Positions 1 through 8,360 of a DNA stretch of 45,074 nt are shown one piece after another. Below the pieces are notes generated by a model. The model made no database searches. It had not been told where the DNA came from and was given only the letters and a program-made list of their open reading frames with translations. The first letter of the stretch is position 1. Every line of letters starts with the position of its first letter. The position numbers and the translations under genes are program-made. Origin of the DNA: Natronococcus pandeyae (lineage in GTDB: Archaea; Halobacteriota; Halobacteria; Halobacteriales; Natrialbaceae); the NCBI RefSeq assembly GCF_008122205.1, contig NZ_PHNJ01000024.1, positions 1-45,074 on the forward strand. Direction: 5' to 3'.

Positions 1-152
1 TTGTCGAGCAGTTCCTCGACCGCCGTTCGAACGGTCTTCGCGCGACCTTCGACGACCGGTTCACCCCAGCCGACGGTACCGTCGCTCGTCGTGAGTTTGA
101 GAAAGAGCCAGCGGGGCGGGACTTCGAACAGTTCGTAATCAGTGATTCGCAT
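1..152 (-). CDS. Galactonate dehydratase-like enolase-superfamily enzyme, N-terminal fragment
   Basis: Only the first 50 or so codons are inside the window; the gene runs off the left edge. The start is the ATG at 152, one base after the stop of the upstream ABC ATPase gene, so the two are translationally close and surely co-transcribed. The protein begins [20 protein letters not shown] and continues with a [15 protein letters not shown] segment. This is the typical capping-domain start of mandelate racemase/muconate-lactonizing-type sugar acid dehydratases, in particular D-galactonate dehydratase, which removes water from galactonate (or a related aldonate) to give a 2-keto-3-deoxy sugar acid. 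The catalytic barrel is outside the window, so substrate specificity cannot be read. The neighbouring sugar importer and the keto-deoxy sugar acid aldolase at 5651-6301 fit this pathway role. Alternatives are gluconate, xylonate or arabinonate dehydratase. Confidence 0.75.
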   Translation of the reverse strand, partial: MRITDYELFEVPPRWLFLKLTTSDGTVGWGEPVVEGRAKTVRTAVEELLD

Positions 153-153
153 G

Positions 154-1275
154 TTATCGTGAGACCTCAGTTCCGATACCGGGAGAGACCGCGTCGGACT
201 TCGTCTTCAACGCCGCACCGGAGTCGGCGTCGAAGAGGTACAGTGCTTTCTCGTCGAACGTGAACCTGACCTCCTCGCCGGCCTGCGGTCGGAGGTCGGG
301 ATCGATCCGTGCCGTGAGTTCGTGGTCGCCGAGTTCCATGTAGCAGAAGTTCTCGTTGCCCATCGGCTCGACGACGGAGACGGTCGCGTGGTTCGCGCCG
401 TCCTCGGTGAGCGTGATGTCCTCGGGTCGAATCCCGACGCGAACCGTCGAGTGGCCCTCGACGGGGGCCGTATCCGACAGCCGATAGCTGAAACCGGCCG
501 GTCCGACGAGGGTGTTGCCGTCGACCTCGGCGGTGAGGAGGTTGATACTCGGCGAACCGATGAAGTTCGCGACGAACTCGTTGGTGGGCTGCCGGTAGAT
601 CCCTTCCGGGGAGCCGACCTGCTGGAGCACGCCGTCGTTCATGACGGCGACCCGGTCACCCATCGCCATCGCTTCGGTCTGGTCGTGGGTGACGTACACC
701 GTCGTCACGTCGAGGTCCTGCTGGAGTTCCTGCAGTTCGGTTCGCATCTCCGCGCGCAGCTTTGCGTCGAGGTTCGAGAGGGGTTCGTCCATCAGGAACA
801 CCGACGGCTCGCGGACGATCGCTCGTCCGAGCGCGACGCGCTGTTGCTGTCCGCCCGAGAGCTCCTTGGGTTTGTCCTCGAGCAGTTCGGTGATGCCGAG
901 CATCTCCGCGACGGACTCGACGCGCTCGCTGATCTCCGCTGCCGTGAGCTTCGTCGAGAGCTTCAGCCCGAAGCCGATGTTCTCGCGAACGGTCATGTGC
1001 GGGTAGAGCGCGTAGTTCTGGAAGACCATCGCCACGTCGCGTTCGCTCCCGCGAAGGTCCGTCACGTCGCGTTCACCGAACTGGAGCGTGCCCCCGGTTA
1101 CGTCCTCGAGTCCCGCGATACAGCGGAGGGTCGTAGACTTGCCACACCCCGAGGGGCCGACGAGGACGAGGAACTCACCGTCGTCGACCGCGAGGTCGAG
1201 GTCCTCGACGGCGACGATGGATTCGTCGCCGGAGTCGTACACCTTGGTCAGATCGTCGATCTCGATTCGTGCCAT
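154..1275 (-). CDS. Sugar ABC transporter ATP-binding protein (MalK/UgpC type)
   Basis: A 373-residue ATPase that would power a sugar importer from the cytoplasmic face. Visible motifs in order: Walker [10 protein letters not shown] (residues 40-48), Q-loop glutamine near 86 followed by [13 protein letters not shown] signature LSGGQQQ (139-145), Walker B VFLMDEP (159-165) with the catalytic glutamate, the D-loop SNLDAKLR, and the H-loop histidine in VTHDQTEA (near 197). After residue 240 comes the extra regulatory OB-fold/TOBE region typical of the MalK/UgpC subgroup that energises carbohydrate importers. The length is normal for that group. The start follows a purine-rich AGGAGA sequence about ten bases upstream on the coding strand. 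It is the fourth gene of a permease-ATPase operon and is followed after one base by the dehydratase-like gene. Confidence 0.95.
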   Translation of the reverse strand: MARIEIDDLTKVYDSGDESIVAVEDLDLAVDDGEFLVLVGPSGCGKSTTLRCIAGLEDVTGGTLQFGERDVTDLRGSERDVAMVFQNYALYPHMTVRENIGFGLKLSTKLTAAEISERVESVAEMLGITELLEDKPKELSGGQQQRVALGRAIVREPSVFLMDEPLSNLDAKLRAEMRTELQELQQDLDVTTVYVTHDQTEAMAMGDRVAVMNDGVLQQVGSPEGIYRQPTNEFVANFIGSPSINLLTAEVDGNTLVGPAGFSYRLSDTAPVEGHSTVRVGIRPEDITLTEDGANHATVSVVEPMGNENFCYMELGDHELTARIDPDLRPQAGEEVRFTFDEKALYLFDADSGAALKTKSDAVSPGIGTEVSR

Positions 1276-1296
1276 CTGTGTTCTCCTATCATCGTG

Positions 1297-2133
1297 TTAC
1301 TCTTTGAGCGATCCCGCGAGGATCCCGCTGACGAACTGCTTCTGGAGCACCAGAAACAGGATCGCCATCGGGATGATCGCGAGCGTGGTCGCGACCATGA
1401 TCTGGTCGTAGTAGATGCGTTGCGTTCCTTCGAGGCCGGCGAGCGCCACCGGGATGGTGTAGTTGCCCGGGTCCTCGAGAATGACCAGCGGGTAGAGGAA
1501 CAGATCCCACTGGAACAGAAAGAGGATGATCGCGAGGGCAGCCAGCGACGAGCGCATGGCCGGCAGCGCGATGCGGTAGAAGATCTGCAGCTCCGAGGCG
1601 CCGTCCATCCGCGCGGACTCGAGCAGCGCGTCGGGGATCGAGCGCATGTTCTGGCGCATGAGGAAGATCCCGATCGGGTTCGCGAGCCACGGGATGATGA
1701 TCGCCCGGAACGTGTCGGTCCAGCCGATCTGGGACATCATCAGGAACAGCGGGATGACGAGCAGCTGGATCGGCAGGACGAGCGTCGCCAGGATCGCGTA
1801 GAACAGCGGCTCCTTGAACCGGAACTCGTACTTCGCGAAGGCGAAGCCGGCCATCGAGCACAGCAGCAGCGACAGCACGGTGTAGACGACCGCGATGAAG
1901 ACGCTGTTCCAGATCGTCACCACGTAGTTCATCCGCTCCTGAAGGGCCGCGAAGTTATCGAGGAACGCCGTCCCCGGGATGAGCCGCGGCGGGAACTCGA
2001 TGAACTCCTGCTGTGGGAGGGTCGCCGCGACGATCATCCAGTACAGCGGGATGAGCATGACGACGACCATCGTGAGGATGAACGCGTAGGTGAGGAACAT
2101 CCAGACGGCGTCCTTGCGGCGTTGTTCGCGCAT
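1297..2133 (-). CDS. Sugar ABC transporter permease (UgpE/MalG type)
   Basis: A 278-residue inner-membrane protein with about six hydrophobic segments, belonging to the carbohydrate-uptake binding-protein-dependent permeases. The cytoplasmic EAA loop that docks on the ATPase is visible at residues 172-191 as ESARMDGAS followed by FYRIALP. Its ATG overlaps the stop of the upstream permease by one base (TGATG arrangement), and a strong Shine-Dalgarno-like GGAGGTGA lies inside the end of that upstream gene at 2141-2148, so translation is probably coupled. With the partner permease at 2133-3155 it should form the heterodimeric channel of the importer. The sequence alone does not show which sugar is carried. 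Confidence 0.93.
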   Translation of the reverse strand: MREQRRKDAVWMFLTYAFILTMVVVMLIPLYWMIVAATLPQQEFIEFPPRLIPGTAFLDNFAALQERMNYVVTIWNSVFIAVVYTVLSLLLCSMAGFAFAKYEFRFKEPLFYAILATLVLPIQLLVIPLFLMMSQIGWTDTFRAIIIPWLANPIGIFLMRQNMRSIPDALLESARMDGASELQIFYRIALPAMRSSLAALAIILFLFQWDLFLYPLVILEDPGNYTIPVALAGLEGTQRIYYDQIMVATTLAIIPMAILFLVLQKQFVSGILAGSLKE

Positions 2134-3155
2134 CAGTCGTCACCTCCGATCCTGATCTGTGCGATCGAGATGGCGCTGACGAGGCCGACGAAGACCACCG
2201 TGAGCGCACTCGCGTAGCCGAGGTTCCAGTGGACGAACGCCTGTCGGTAGATGTACTGGACGATGGTGATCGTGGCGTTCGTCGGTCCGCCGCCGGTGAT
2301 GACGTACGGCTCTGCGAACAGTTTGAACGTCCCGATCGTCGAGAGCACGACGACGAACAGCAGGACCGGCCGCAGTTGTGGCAGCGTGACGTATCGGAAC
2401 TTCTCCAGGCGGCTCGCACCGTCGATCTCGGCGGCCTCGTACAGCTGCTGGGGGATGTTCTGTAAGCCGGCCAGCAGGATAATCATGTTGTACCCAATCC
2501 ATCGCCAGGTGACTGCAGCGATAATCGTCTTGCGCGCCCAGAACTCGCTGGTGAGCCAGGCGATCGGACTGACGCCGACCTGGCTCAGCATGTAGTTGAT
2601 GAACCCGAACTGCTCGTTGAACAGCAACAGAAACACCGTCGAGTAGGCGACGATGTTTGCCGAGATCGGCAGTGCGATCGCCGTCCGGAAGAATCCCTTG
2701 AACCGGACGAACGAAGCGTTCAGCGCGACCGCGAGCGCGAGTGCCAGCCCGATCATGAGCGGTACCTGGATCAGCAGGATGTACGTCGTGTTGAACATCG
2801 ACTGCCAGAACAGCCCGTCGCCGGCGAGTCGAACGTAGTTCGAGAGACCGATGAACTGGAGTTCGGCGATCCGGGGCACCTCGACGTAGAACGGCCCGAA
2901 GTCGACCCAGAAGAGGTTCCCCTGGCCGACCGACTGCCACTCGAAGAAGGAAAGATACAGCGTGTACACGACCGGAAACGCGAGGAACAGCCCGAACAGG
3001 ACGAAAAACGGCGAGACCAGCAGGTACGCGATCCGTTCTCCGCGAAGCGGCGGCAGCTTCGCGGCGACGTCCTGCCGAGCGAAGCGAAGCCGGTCGAGAA
3101 TCGATGGCTCGCCGTGTGTGATCTGCTTCCCGGTCGATTCAGTTTCCTGAGACAT
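2133..3155 (-). CDS. Sugar ABC transporter permease (UgpA/MalF type)
   Basis: A 340-residue permease, longer than its partner because of a roughly 40-residue cytoplasmic N-terminus before the first membrane segment (about residues 43-65). The EAA loop is clear at 240-260 (YEAAEIDGASRLEKF then VTLPQ). The periplasm-side loop near residues 72-105 is rich in aromatic residues, as expected for the MalF/UgpA group. The gene starts 15 bases downstream of the binding-protein stop codon and overlaps the next permease by one base. It pairs with the second permease to make the membrane channel. Confidence 0.93.
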   Translation of the reverse strand: MSQETESTGKQITHGEPSILDRLRFARQDVAAKLPPLRGERIAYLLVSPFFVLFGLFLAFPVVYTLYLSFFEWQSVGQGNLFWVDFGPFYVEVPRIAELQFIGLSNYVRLAGDGLFWQSMFNTTYILLIQVPLMIGLALALAVALNASFVRFKGFFRTAIALPISANIVAYSTVFLLLFNEQFGFINYMLSQVGVSPIAWLTSEFWARKTIIAAVTWRWIGYNMIILLAGLQNIPQQLYEAAEIDGASRLEKFRYVTLPQLRPVLLFVVVLSTIGTFKLFAEPYVITGGGPTNATITIVQYIYRQAFVHWNLGYASALTVVFVGLVSAISIAQIRIGGDD

Positions 3156-3170
3156 GCTAGATTGCGGTCC

Positions 3171-4508
3171 TCAGGCCAGGTCTCGTCCCGTGTTGTCGGC
3201 AACGGTCTCGGCCGCCGCCTCGACGGCTTCTTCCGGCGTCTGATCGTCCCGAAGCATCCGCTGGAACTCGTCGTTGATCGCCTGGCTGACCTCGGGGGTA
3301 TCCCCGGTAAACCGGTAGCTCGGTATCTCCTCGGCGACCTCCGCGAAGATCTCTCGAGCCGGCTGTCCGCCGAAGAACTCGAGTTCCTCGCTGAAGATGT
3401 CCGCGTCGAAGGTCGTCTCGAGCGCCGGGAACAGGCCGTACTCGTCGTACATGAGCAGCTGCATCTCCTCGTTGGCGGCCGTCCAGCGGATGTAGTCCCA
3501 CGCACGGTTGTTCTCCGCGCTCTCGTGCTGGTCCGGGATCATCAGACTCGAGCCGCCCCAGTTGGACGCGCGTGCGCCGCCGGATTCGAACGCCGGAATC
3601 TTGTAGACACCCCAGTCGCCTTCGGTCTCCGGCAGTTCCGCCCGAAGTGTCCCCTCCATCCACGCCGCCGACGGGAGCGACGCGATCTCGCCGTCGCCGT
3701 ACGCGCCGAACCAGGCCGACGACCAGCCCTCGAGGTTCGACGCGATGCCGGCGTCGTGGAGATCCTTGATGTTCTGGGCGACCTGCAGCGACGTTTCGGA
3801 GTGGATGTTCACCGCGCCGTCCTCCGTGAACGGTTCGCCCTCGAGCTGACGGAACTGGAACCGCCAGAACCCGTCGAGGTCGTTCTCCGGCAGGTTCAGC
3901 ATGTAGACGTCGTCCGGAAGCTGTTCTCCCTGTTCGATGAAATCGTCCCAGGTCTCGATCTCGTCGGCGTCGAGACCGTGTTCGTCGTAGACGTCCCTGC
4001 GGTAGAACACCGCGGTCGGGCCGATGTCCCACGGCAGCGCGTAGATGTCGTCGCCGTCACTGAGCGACTCCCAGACGCCCGGGACGAAGTCGTCGTAGAC
4101 GTCCGCCTCCTCGATCTGGTCCGTGATATCGAGCACGGCGCCGGTATCGATGTAGCTCGGTCCGTCGATCATCTCGAGCATCGAGACCTCCGGGGCGCCC
4201 GACCCCGAGGCGAGGCGGGTTTGCAGGTCTTCCTTCATCGCCTCCCGGCCGAACTCCTCGATCTCGACCGCTGCGTCGTGTTCGTCGTTGTACTCGTCGG
4301 CCGTCAGCTCCAGCGAGCGTGCGGCGACGTCCCATCCCCAGCCCGCGATTTCGTCGGCCATCTCGTCGGATTCGGTTCCGGTTTCGTCGTCCCCTCCTTC
4401 GGGATCACCGGTTCCGATACACCCTGCCAGCGCAGCCGCACCGAGCGCAGCAGTGCCTTTCATCAATCGACGTCGGCGGAACCGTCCGTACGTGGTATCT
4501 TGTGACAT
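3171..4508 (-). CDS. Sugar-binding lipoprotein of the ABC importer (Tat signal)
   Basis: Extracellular solute-binding protein of family 1, 445 residues from the ATG at 4508. An open frame extends 13 codons further upstream, but the chosen start places a normal twin-arginine signal at the N-terminus: FRRRRLMKG followed by an alanine-rich hydrophobic stretch and the lipobox LAGC with the lipidated cysteine at residue 30. Use of Tat for lipoproteins is usual in haloarchaea. The linker after the cysteine is rich in Gly, Asp and Glu. The mature part has the layout of periplasmic sugar-binding proteins, with conserved blocks such as YALPWDIGPTAVFYRRD and a WGGSSLMIPDQHESAENNRAW region. It is the first gene of the importer operon, with a BRE/TATA pair upstream, and its start lies close to the predicted transcription start, so it may be leaderless. 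It should set the substrate range of the importer. Confidence 0.93.
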   Translation of the reverse strand: MSQDTTYGRFRRRRLMKGTAALGAAALAGCIGTGDPEGGDDETGTESDEMADEIAGWGWDVAARSLELTADEYNDEHDAAVEIEEFGREAMKEDLQTRLASGSGAPEVSMLEMIDGPSYIDTGAVLDITDQIEEADVYDDFVPGVWESLSDGDDIYALPWDIGPTAVFYRRDVYDEHGLDADEIETWDDFIEQGEQLPDDVYMLNLPENDLDGFWRFQFRQLEGEPFTEDGAVNIHSETSLQVAQNIKDLHDAGIASNLEGWSSAWFGAYGDGEIASLPSAAWMEGTLRAELPETEGDWGVYKIPAFESGGARASNWGGSSLMIPDQHESAENNRAWDYIRWTAANEEMQLLMYDEYGLFPALETTFDADIFSEELEFFGGQPAREIFAEVAEEIPSYRFTGDTPEVSQAINDEFQRMLRDDQTPEEAVEAAAETVADNTGRDLA

Positions 4509-4545
4509 GTGGACACCGAGTGTTCCAGACACACTCACGAAACGC

Positions 4546-4559
4546 ATTTAAATCTTTTC
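4546..4559 (-). promoter_or_regulatory. BRE/TATA promoter of the sugar importer operon
   Basis: On the minus strand the sequence reads GGAAAAGATTTAAAT ending at 4546: a purine-rich BRE followed by a good archaeal TATA box, TTTAAA, at 4547-4552. Transcription would be expected to begin about 22-25 bases further on, near 4523-4527, only some 15-20 bases before the binding-protein ATG at 4508. The site sits in the 285-base divergent region shared with the IclR gene. Confidence 0.65.
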
Positions 4560-4681
4560 CACACCAGCCCAGAGAACAGCGTGTAGAGGGCATTTCGGCC
4601 GTGTTTTCGAGGAGAAAACGCCTCCTATTTATAGGCATATATCGACGGAAATGGTGGGTAAAGCGGAATTTATTGCCGGTT

Positions 4682-4721
4682 CGTGCGTTTCGTTCTACGG
4701 CTATAGGGCGAAACGAACACG
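4682..4721. promoter_or_regulatory. Imperfect inverted repeat in the divergent region, candidate IclR operator
   Basis: CGTGCGTTTCG at 4682-4692 is mirrored by CGAAACGAACACG at 4709-4721, an imperfect inverted repeat with about 16 bases between the arms. It lies between the divergently transcribed importer operon and the IclR gene, where an IclR regulator commonly binds. The assignment as an operator is inference from position and symmetry only. Confidence 0.35.
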
Positions 4722-4793
4722 GTCACTCGAGCGGTGTTCACTGATGGAGAACAACAGTTTAGTAGTTCGACTCTCGTAGTCCAGAGAGAAACA

Positions 4794-5561
4794 ATGGGGG
4801 ACGAGGATGGGATCTCTGTGCAGGCGACCGCGACCACCTTCGCAGTCATCGAGGCCCTTCGGGATCGAAACCACGCCGGAGTCACCGAATTAGCGTCCGA
4901 ACTCGATCTCTCGAAGAGTGCCGTTCACAACCATCTCAGTACGCTCGTCGCGCTGGGATACGTTTGTCGTACCAGCGGCAGTTACCAGCTTACGCACGAA
5001 TTTCTTCGGCTGGGGTTAGCCACGCGCGAACGCAACCCGATCTACGACGCTGCAAAGTCGGACCTGCGAACGCTCGCGGAGACGACCGGTGAGATCGTCA
5101 ACCTCGTGGTCCCGGAAGCGGATCACGGCGTCTACCTCTACCGCGTCGGTGACGGTGCACACCCGATTCCGGAGGGGGGACAGGTGTCGCTGCACGCGTC
5201 CGCCGCCGGGAAGTCGATCCTCGCGTTTCGCGATTACGACGCAGTCGACGCGTACGTCGACACCCACGGCCTGCCGTCGCTGACCGAGCGAACCGTAACC
5301 GATCCCGCCACGCTCCGGAGCCAGCTTCGATCGATCCGGGACCAGCGCGTCTCGTTCGACCGCGGCGAACAGACGCCGGACTGGCAGTGCGTCGCCAGTC
5401 CGATCGTCGTCGAGGACGAACCAGTCGCTGCGATCAGCGTCTCCGGTCCCGCCGATCGGATGCGAGGCAAACGACTCGAGGAGGACGTGACCGGACTCGT
5501 CGTGAGCACGGCGAAAGCGATCGAACTCGAGTTACTCGACTCGAGCACCGGCGAGGCGTGA
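4794..5561 (+). CDS. IclR family transcriptional regulator
   Basis: A 255-residue regulator from the ATG at 4794; an in-frame ATG 60 bases upstream exists but would add an unusual N-terminus. Residues about 12-60 form a winged helix-turn-helix (VTELASELDLSKSAVHNHLS, then LVALGYV), and residues about 80-250 match the IclR ligand-binding domain, with the characteristic LHASAAGKSILAF segment and a C-terminal block VASPIVVEDEPVAAISVSGP. It is divergent from the sugar importer and 89 bases upstream of the aldolase on the same strand, so it most likely controls one or both in response to a sugar or a sugar acid intermediate. IclR proteins of haloarchaea are known regulators of pentose and glucose/galactose breakdown; whether this one activates or represses cannot be read. 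Confidence 0.92.
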   Translation: MGDEDGISVQATATTFAVIEALRDRNHAGVTELASELDLSKSAVHNHLSTLVALGYVCRTSGSYQLTHEFLRLGLATRERNPIYDAAKSDLRTLAETTGEIVNLVVPEADHGVYLYRVGDGAHPIPEGGQVSLHASAAGKSILAFRDYDAVDAYVDTHGLPSLTERTVTDPATLRSQLRSIRDQRVSFDRGEQTPDWQCVASPIVVEDEPVAAISVSGPADRMRGKRLEEDVTGLVVSTAKAIELELLDSSTGEA

Positions 5562-5650
5562 ACGTCGGCCGTCCAGCCCCCTTCCCACGACCCTTCTGCC
5601 GCTCGCGACCGTATCATCGCGCTCAAGACCCCGTCACCCGAATCGCGACC

Positions 5651-6301
5651 ATGGGAGCCGCTCACCAGATCGAACGACGAATCGTCGACGGCGGAATCGT
5701 CGCAGTGCTTCGCGGAATCGACGCCGAACGGATCGTGCCGGTCGCTCGCGCGATCCACGAGGGCGGCGTCGGCGCGATCGAAATCACGGCGAACGATCCG
5801 CGGGTCCGCGAGAAGGTCGCGGCGGTCGACGACGCGCTCGCGGACACCGACGCCGTCGTCGGCGCCGGAACCGTCCTCGACGAACCGACGGCGCAGTCGG
5901 TGATCGACGCCGGTGCCGAGTTCGTGCTGTCGCCCGACGTGAACCCCGACGTCGTCACGACGTGCAATCGCCACAGCGTGCTCTCGGCACCGGGCGTCAT
6001 GACGCCGACGGAGGCCGTCACGGCGATCGACGCCGGTGCGGACGTCCTCAAGATGTTCCCCGCCACCACCGTCGGACCGGGCCACATCGGCGCACTGCAG
6101 GGACCGCTCGGCGAGATTCCAATCTTGCCGACCGGCGGCGTGTCGCTCGAGAACGTCGACGAATTCTTCGAGGCGGGCGCGGCCGCCGTCGGCGTCGGCA
6201 GCGCACTCGTCGACTACGAGGCGATCGACGCCGGGGACATGGACCAGGTCCGGGAGACGGCGGCGGCGTTCGCCGAGGCCGTCGAAGAGGCGAGAGAATA
6301 G
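5651..6301 (+). CDS. 2-keto-3-deoxy-(6-phospho)gluconate/galactonate aldolase, class I
   Basis: A 216-residue protein of the KDPG/KHG aldolase family, close to the usual length of bacterial Eda. It should cleave a 2-keto-3-deoxy-6-phospho sugar acid to pyruvate and glyceraldehyde 3-phosphate in the cytoplasm. Key features: VAVLRG near residue 17, the catalytic glutamate in AIEIT (about 45), GAGTV (71-75), FVLSP (91-95), PGVMTPTEA, the Schiff-base lysine in LKMFPA (near 134) and the phosphate-binding LPTGGVS. A long upstream open stretch in this frame is a GC artefact; the ATG at 5651 starts directly with recognisable family sequence. Context with the importer, the dehydratase-like gene and IclR points to a galactose- or glucose-type semi-phosphorylative Entner-Doudoroff branch. 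KDPG versus KDPGal preference is not decidable here. Confidence 0.9.
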   Translation: MGAAHQIERRIVDGGIVAVLRGIDAERIVPVARAIHEGGVGAIEITANDPRVREKVAAVDDALADTDAVVGAGTVLDEPTAQSVIDAGAEFVLSPDVNPDVVTTCNRHSVLSAPGVMTPTEAVTAIDAGADVLKMFPATTVGPGHIGALQGPLGEIPILPTGGVSLENVDEFFEAGAAAVGVGSALVDYEAIDAGDMDQVRETAAAFAEAVEEARE

Positions 6302-6329
6302 GATACTGTCGGGCGACGCGCCCGATCTC

Positions 6330-6334
6330 TTTTT
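6330..6334 (+). terminator. T-tract behind the aldolase gene
   Basis: TTTTT at 6330-6334 lies about 30 bases after the aldolase stop and before the convergent membrane-protein gene. Short T-runs are typical archaeal termination signals; no strong stem was seen. Confidence 0.35.
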
Positions 6335-6355
6335 CGTCGGCCCTTTCGGTCGGCC

Positions 6356-6889
6356 CTACTCGGACGTGGGAACCCTGCTGCGAATCGTCTCGGGGGCGGC
6401 GCCGTTGACCGCCGCGAAGACTGCACCGAGGACCAGTCCGTAGACGAGGTGGCCGACGGCAAACAGGAGCGCGGCGAACAGTTCGCCCGCGAGTCCGGGC
6501 ACCGGCAGGAACGGCAGGGGGAACCCCGCTACGCCCGCACGAGTCATCGCAACCGGGAAGATTAGCCCACCGGCGACGATGCCGAGCACCGTGCCGAAGA
6601 CGATGCCGGCGATGACGTACTCGCGGAACGTGTCGACGAACTCCTGAACTGCCCGTCTCGAGATGATTGCTGCGAACGCCAGACCGAACAGCACGCTGAG
6701 CGTCAGGTGGATGGTCCATCCGGCGCCGATATCCGCCGCGGGAATCGGTGCAAGCCCACCGAGTAGTTCGATCTGGTTGCCCCCGAGGTGGAGCACCAGT
6801 CCCATTGCGATACCGCCCGCTAGCCCACCGGTGAAGCCGCCACCCCAGCGGCCGACGCCGTCGATGGAATGCGTGTCATTCTCACCCAT
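6356..6889 (-). CDS. Small multi-pass membrane protein, function unknown
   Basis: A 177-residue protein with four or five strongly hydrophobic, glycine- and alanine-rich segments: about residues 15-38, 50-72, 85-112 and 125-165. The ATG at 6889 begins MGENDTHSIDGVG; the frame stays open upstream for another 128 codons, but that part has random-looking composition, so the internal start is chosen. No catalytic motif is visible. Similar haloarchaeal proteins are often mislabelled as histidine kinase; there is no kinase sequence here. It is convergent with the aldolase gene and separated by about 330 bases from rio2 upstream, so it probably has its own promoter. Confidence 0.7.
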   Translation of the reverse strand: MGENDTHSIDGVGRWGGGFTGGLAGGIAMGLVLHLGGNQIELLGGLAPIPAADIGAGWTIHLTLSVLFGLAFAAIISRRAVQEFVDTFREYVIAGIVFGTVLGIVAGGLIFPVAMTRAGVAGFPLPFLPVPGLAGELFAALLFAVGHLVYGLVLGAVFAAVNGAAPETIRSRVPTSE

Positions 6890-7217
6890 ACAAGGACGTA
6901 GGGCTGCCAGGAAAAATAAGTCTGCCACTCGACAGAGTTTGGGATTTTCACTCGAGAGAACACGTGAGGACGGTCCGTCCAAAACCGTTGCCGGCCGAAC
7001 GGACCGTTCGACGGCTCTTCCGGGCGTCTCGAGCGTCGCTTCGGAACCAGGAGTGCAGCCGGACGCGATCTGATTTTGTATATCGTAATAAGATTTATTC
7101 AAGGCACGAAGCCGTTCGGCGGGCACTGTACGCAGTGATCCACGGCAGGCCTCAGCCCTCGGATAGCCGCCGCTCACCGGTGAGATTTGTCGAGCGAAAA
7201 AGCACCGTGTCGCGAAC
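6890..7217. other. Intergenic region between the membrane protein and rio2
   Basis: No convincing gene. It holds an AT-rich island at 7066-7104 whose reverse complement closely resembles a segment at 8285-8322 on the other side of rio2 (see the findings). The rest is ordinary GC-rich sequence. Confidence 0.5.
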
Positions 7218-8120
7218 CTACGCGCGGATCGTTTCGAAGGACTCGTCGGCGATCGACGCCGCCAGTTCGTCACTCGAGAGTTCGTCGGGAACGTGCTGTG
7301 GATACTTCCGGCGGAAGTAGCCGAGCAGGTTGTCGAGGTCGCGCCGGAGGAACTCGTCGGCGTTCGCGTGATCGGTCGGAACGGCCTGGGGCCAGTCGAA
7401 CACCTTCACGCCCTCCTCGCTCACGAAGACGTTGTACTCGCTCATGTCGGCGTGGACGTACCCTTCTTCGTACGCGCGCGAAACTTCCCTGAGGAGCAGA
7501 TCGAGGACGCCGACCACCTGCGCGTCCTCGAGTTTCGTCTGCGAGAGCTCCACGCCGTCCATCTTCTCCATCACGATGGCGTGGCGGTTCTGGTCGATCG
7601 GCCGTGGCACCGCGACGTCGGGGTAGAGCTCCTCGAGGATGCCGTGCTCGCGCTCGGCGGCCTTTCGGGCGGTGTACATCCAGGAGACGTGGTCGTTGTC
7701 GGACGTGTAATCGCGCTCCTTGTGGACCTCCCGAAAGTTCGTGTACCCCTCGCGGTGGTACTTCAGGGCCAGTGGCTTGTAGGAGCGAACCTCGTAGACG
7801 TCGCTCTCCTTGCCGACGCCCAGCGGCGAGCCGAACTCGCCGATCGTCTCCCGCTCGACCAGGGCTCGCAGCGCGAGGACGTCGTAGCCCTCGAACTGGA
7901 GGGTGTAGCCCTCGTACTGGATCGTTTTCTTTTCGACTAACCCGCGCTTGAGACAGCGCTCGAGGCGGTAGTCGACCTCTTCTTCGGTCAGGCCGGAGAA
8001 CTTCGGGAGTTTCTCCCGCTGGACCCACTCGGAGAAGCGCATTCCCTGCTCTACGCCGGAGAGGAGGTAGAAGTCTTCCTGCTCGAGTTCAGGCAGTAAT
8101 CCGGCGACGTTCCGCACCAT
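7218..8120 (-). CDS. rio2: RIO-type serine/threonine protein kinase Rio2
   Basis: A 300-residue atypical kinase/ATPase of the Rio2 family, which in archaea and eukaryotes acts in maturation of the small ribosomal subunit. The N-terminal 90 residues are the winged-helix domain that distinguishes Rio2 from Rio1. The kinase domain follows: the phosphate-binding loop GVGKES (101-106), the ATP-contacting lysine in LALKYHR (near 120), the catalytic loop HADMSEYN (223-230, Asp near 225) and the metal-binding Asp of VFDWPQ (near 242). The start is the ATG at 8120; the open frame extends 23 codons upstream with basic residues unlike the family. Length is normal for archaeal Rio2. No partner gene is evident next to it. 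Confidence 0.95.
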   Translation of the reverse strand: MVRNVAGLLPELEQEDFYLLSGVEQGMRFSEWVQREKLPKFSGLTEEEVDYRLERCLKRGLVEKKTIQYEGYTLQFEGYDVLALRALVERETIGEFGSPLGVGKESDVYEVRSYKPLALKYHREGYTNFREVHKERDYTSDNDHVSWMYTARKAAEREHGILEELYPDVAVPRPIDQNRHAIVMEKMDGVELSQTKLEDAQVVGVLDLLLREVSRAYEEGYVHADMSEYNVFVSEEGVKVFDWPQAVPTDHANADEFLRRDLDNLLGYFRRKYPQHVPDELSSDELAASIADESFETIRA

Positions 8121-8360
8121 GCGTCGGGGTAACCGCCGTGTACGTAAAAACGTCGTGACGGCGGCTCCCCGACGACAGTTCGAAGCCATCGACCCCGATT
8201 CGGGCCGGGTGTTGACGGCTGTACTTGCGCTTTCTTGCCGTTCGACGACGCTTCGACTGTAGTAGATCGGCGGCTACTCACCACCAATAAATCATATGAT
8301 GCGATATCAAATCGGATTCGCGACGGAATTGCTTTCCGTCCTGCTGTTCTGCAAACGAGC

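Noticed and set aside
322-2217. A 631-codon plus-strand open frame over the ABC transporter genes
   Set aside because: Antisense shadow of the ATPase and permease genes; rich in Arg, His and Asp without any recognisable motif.
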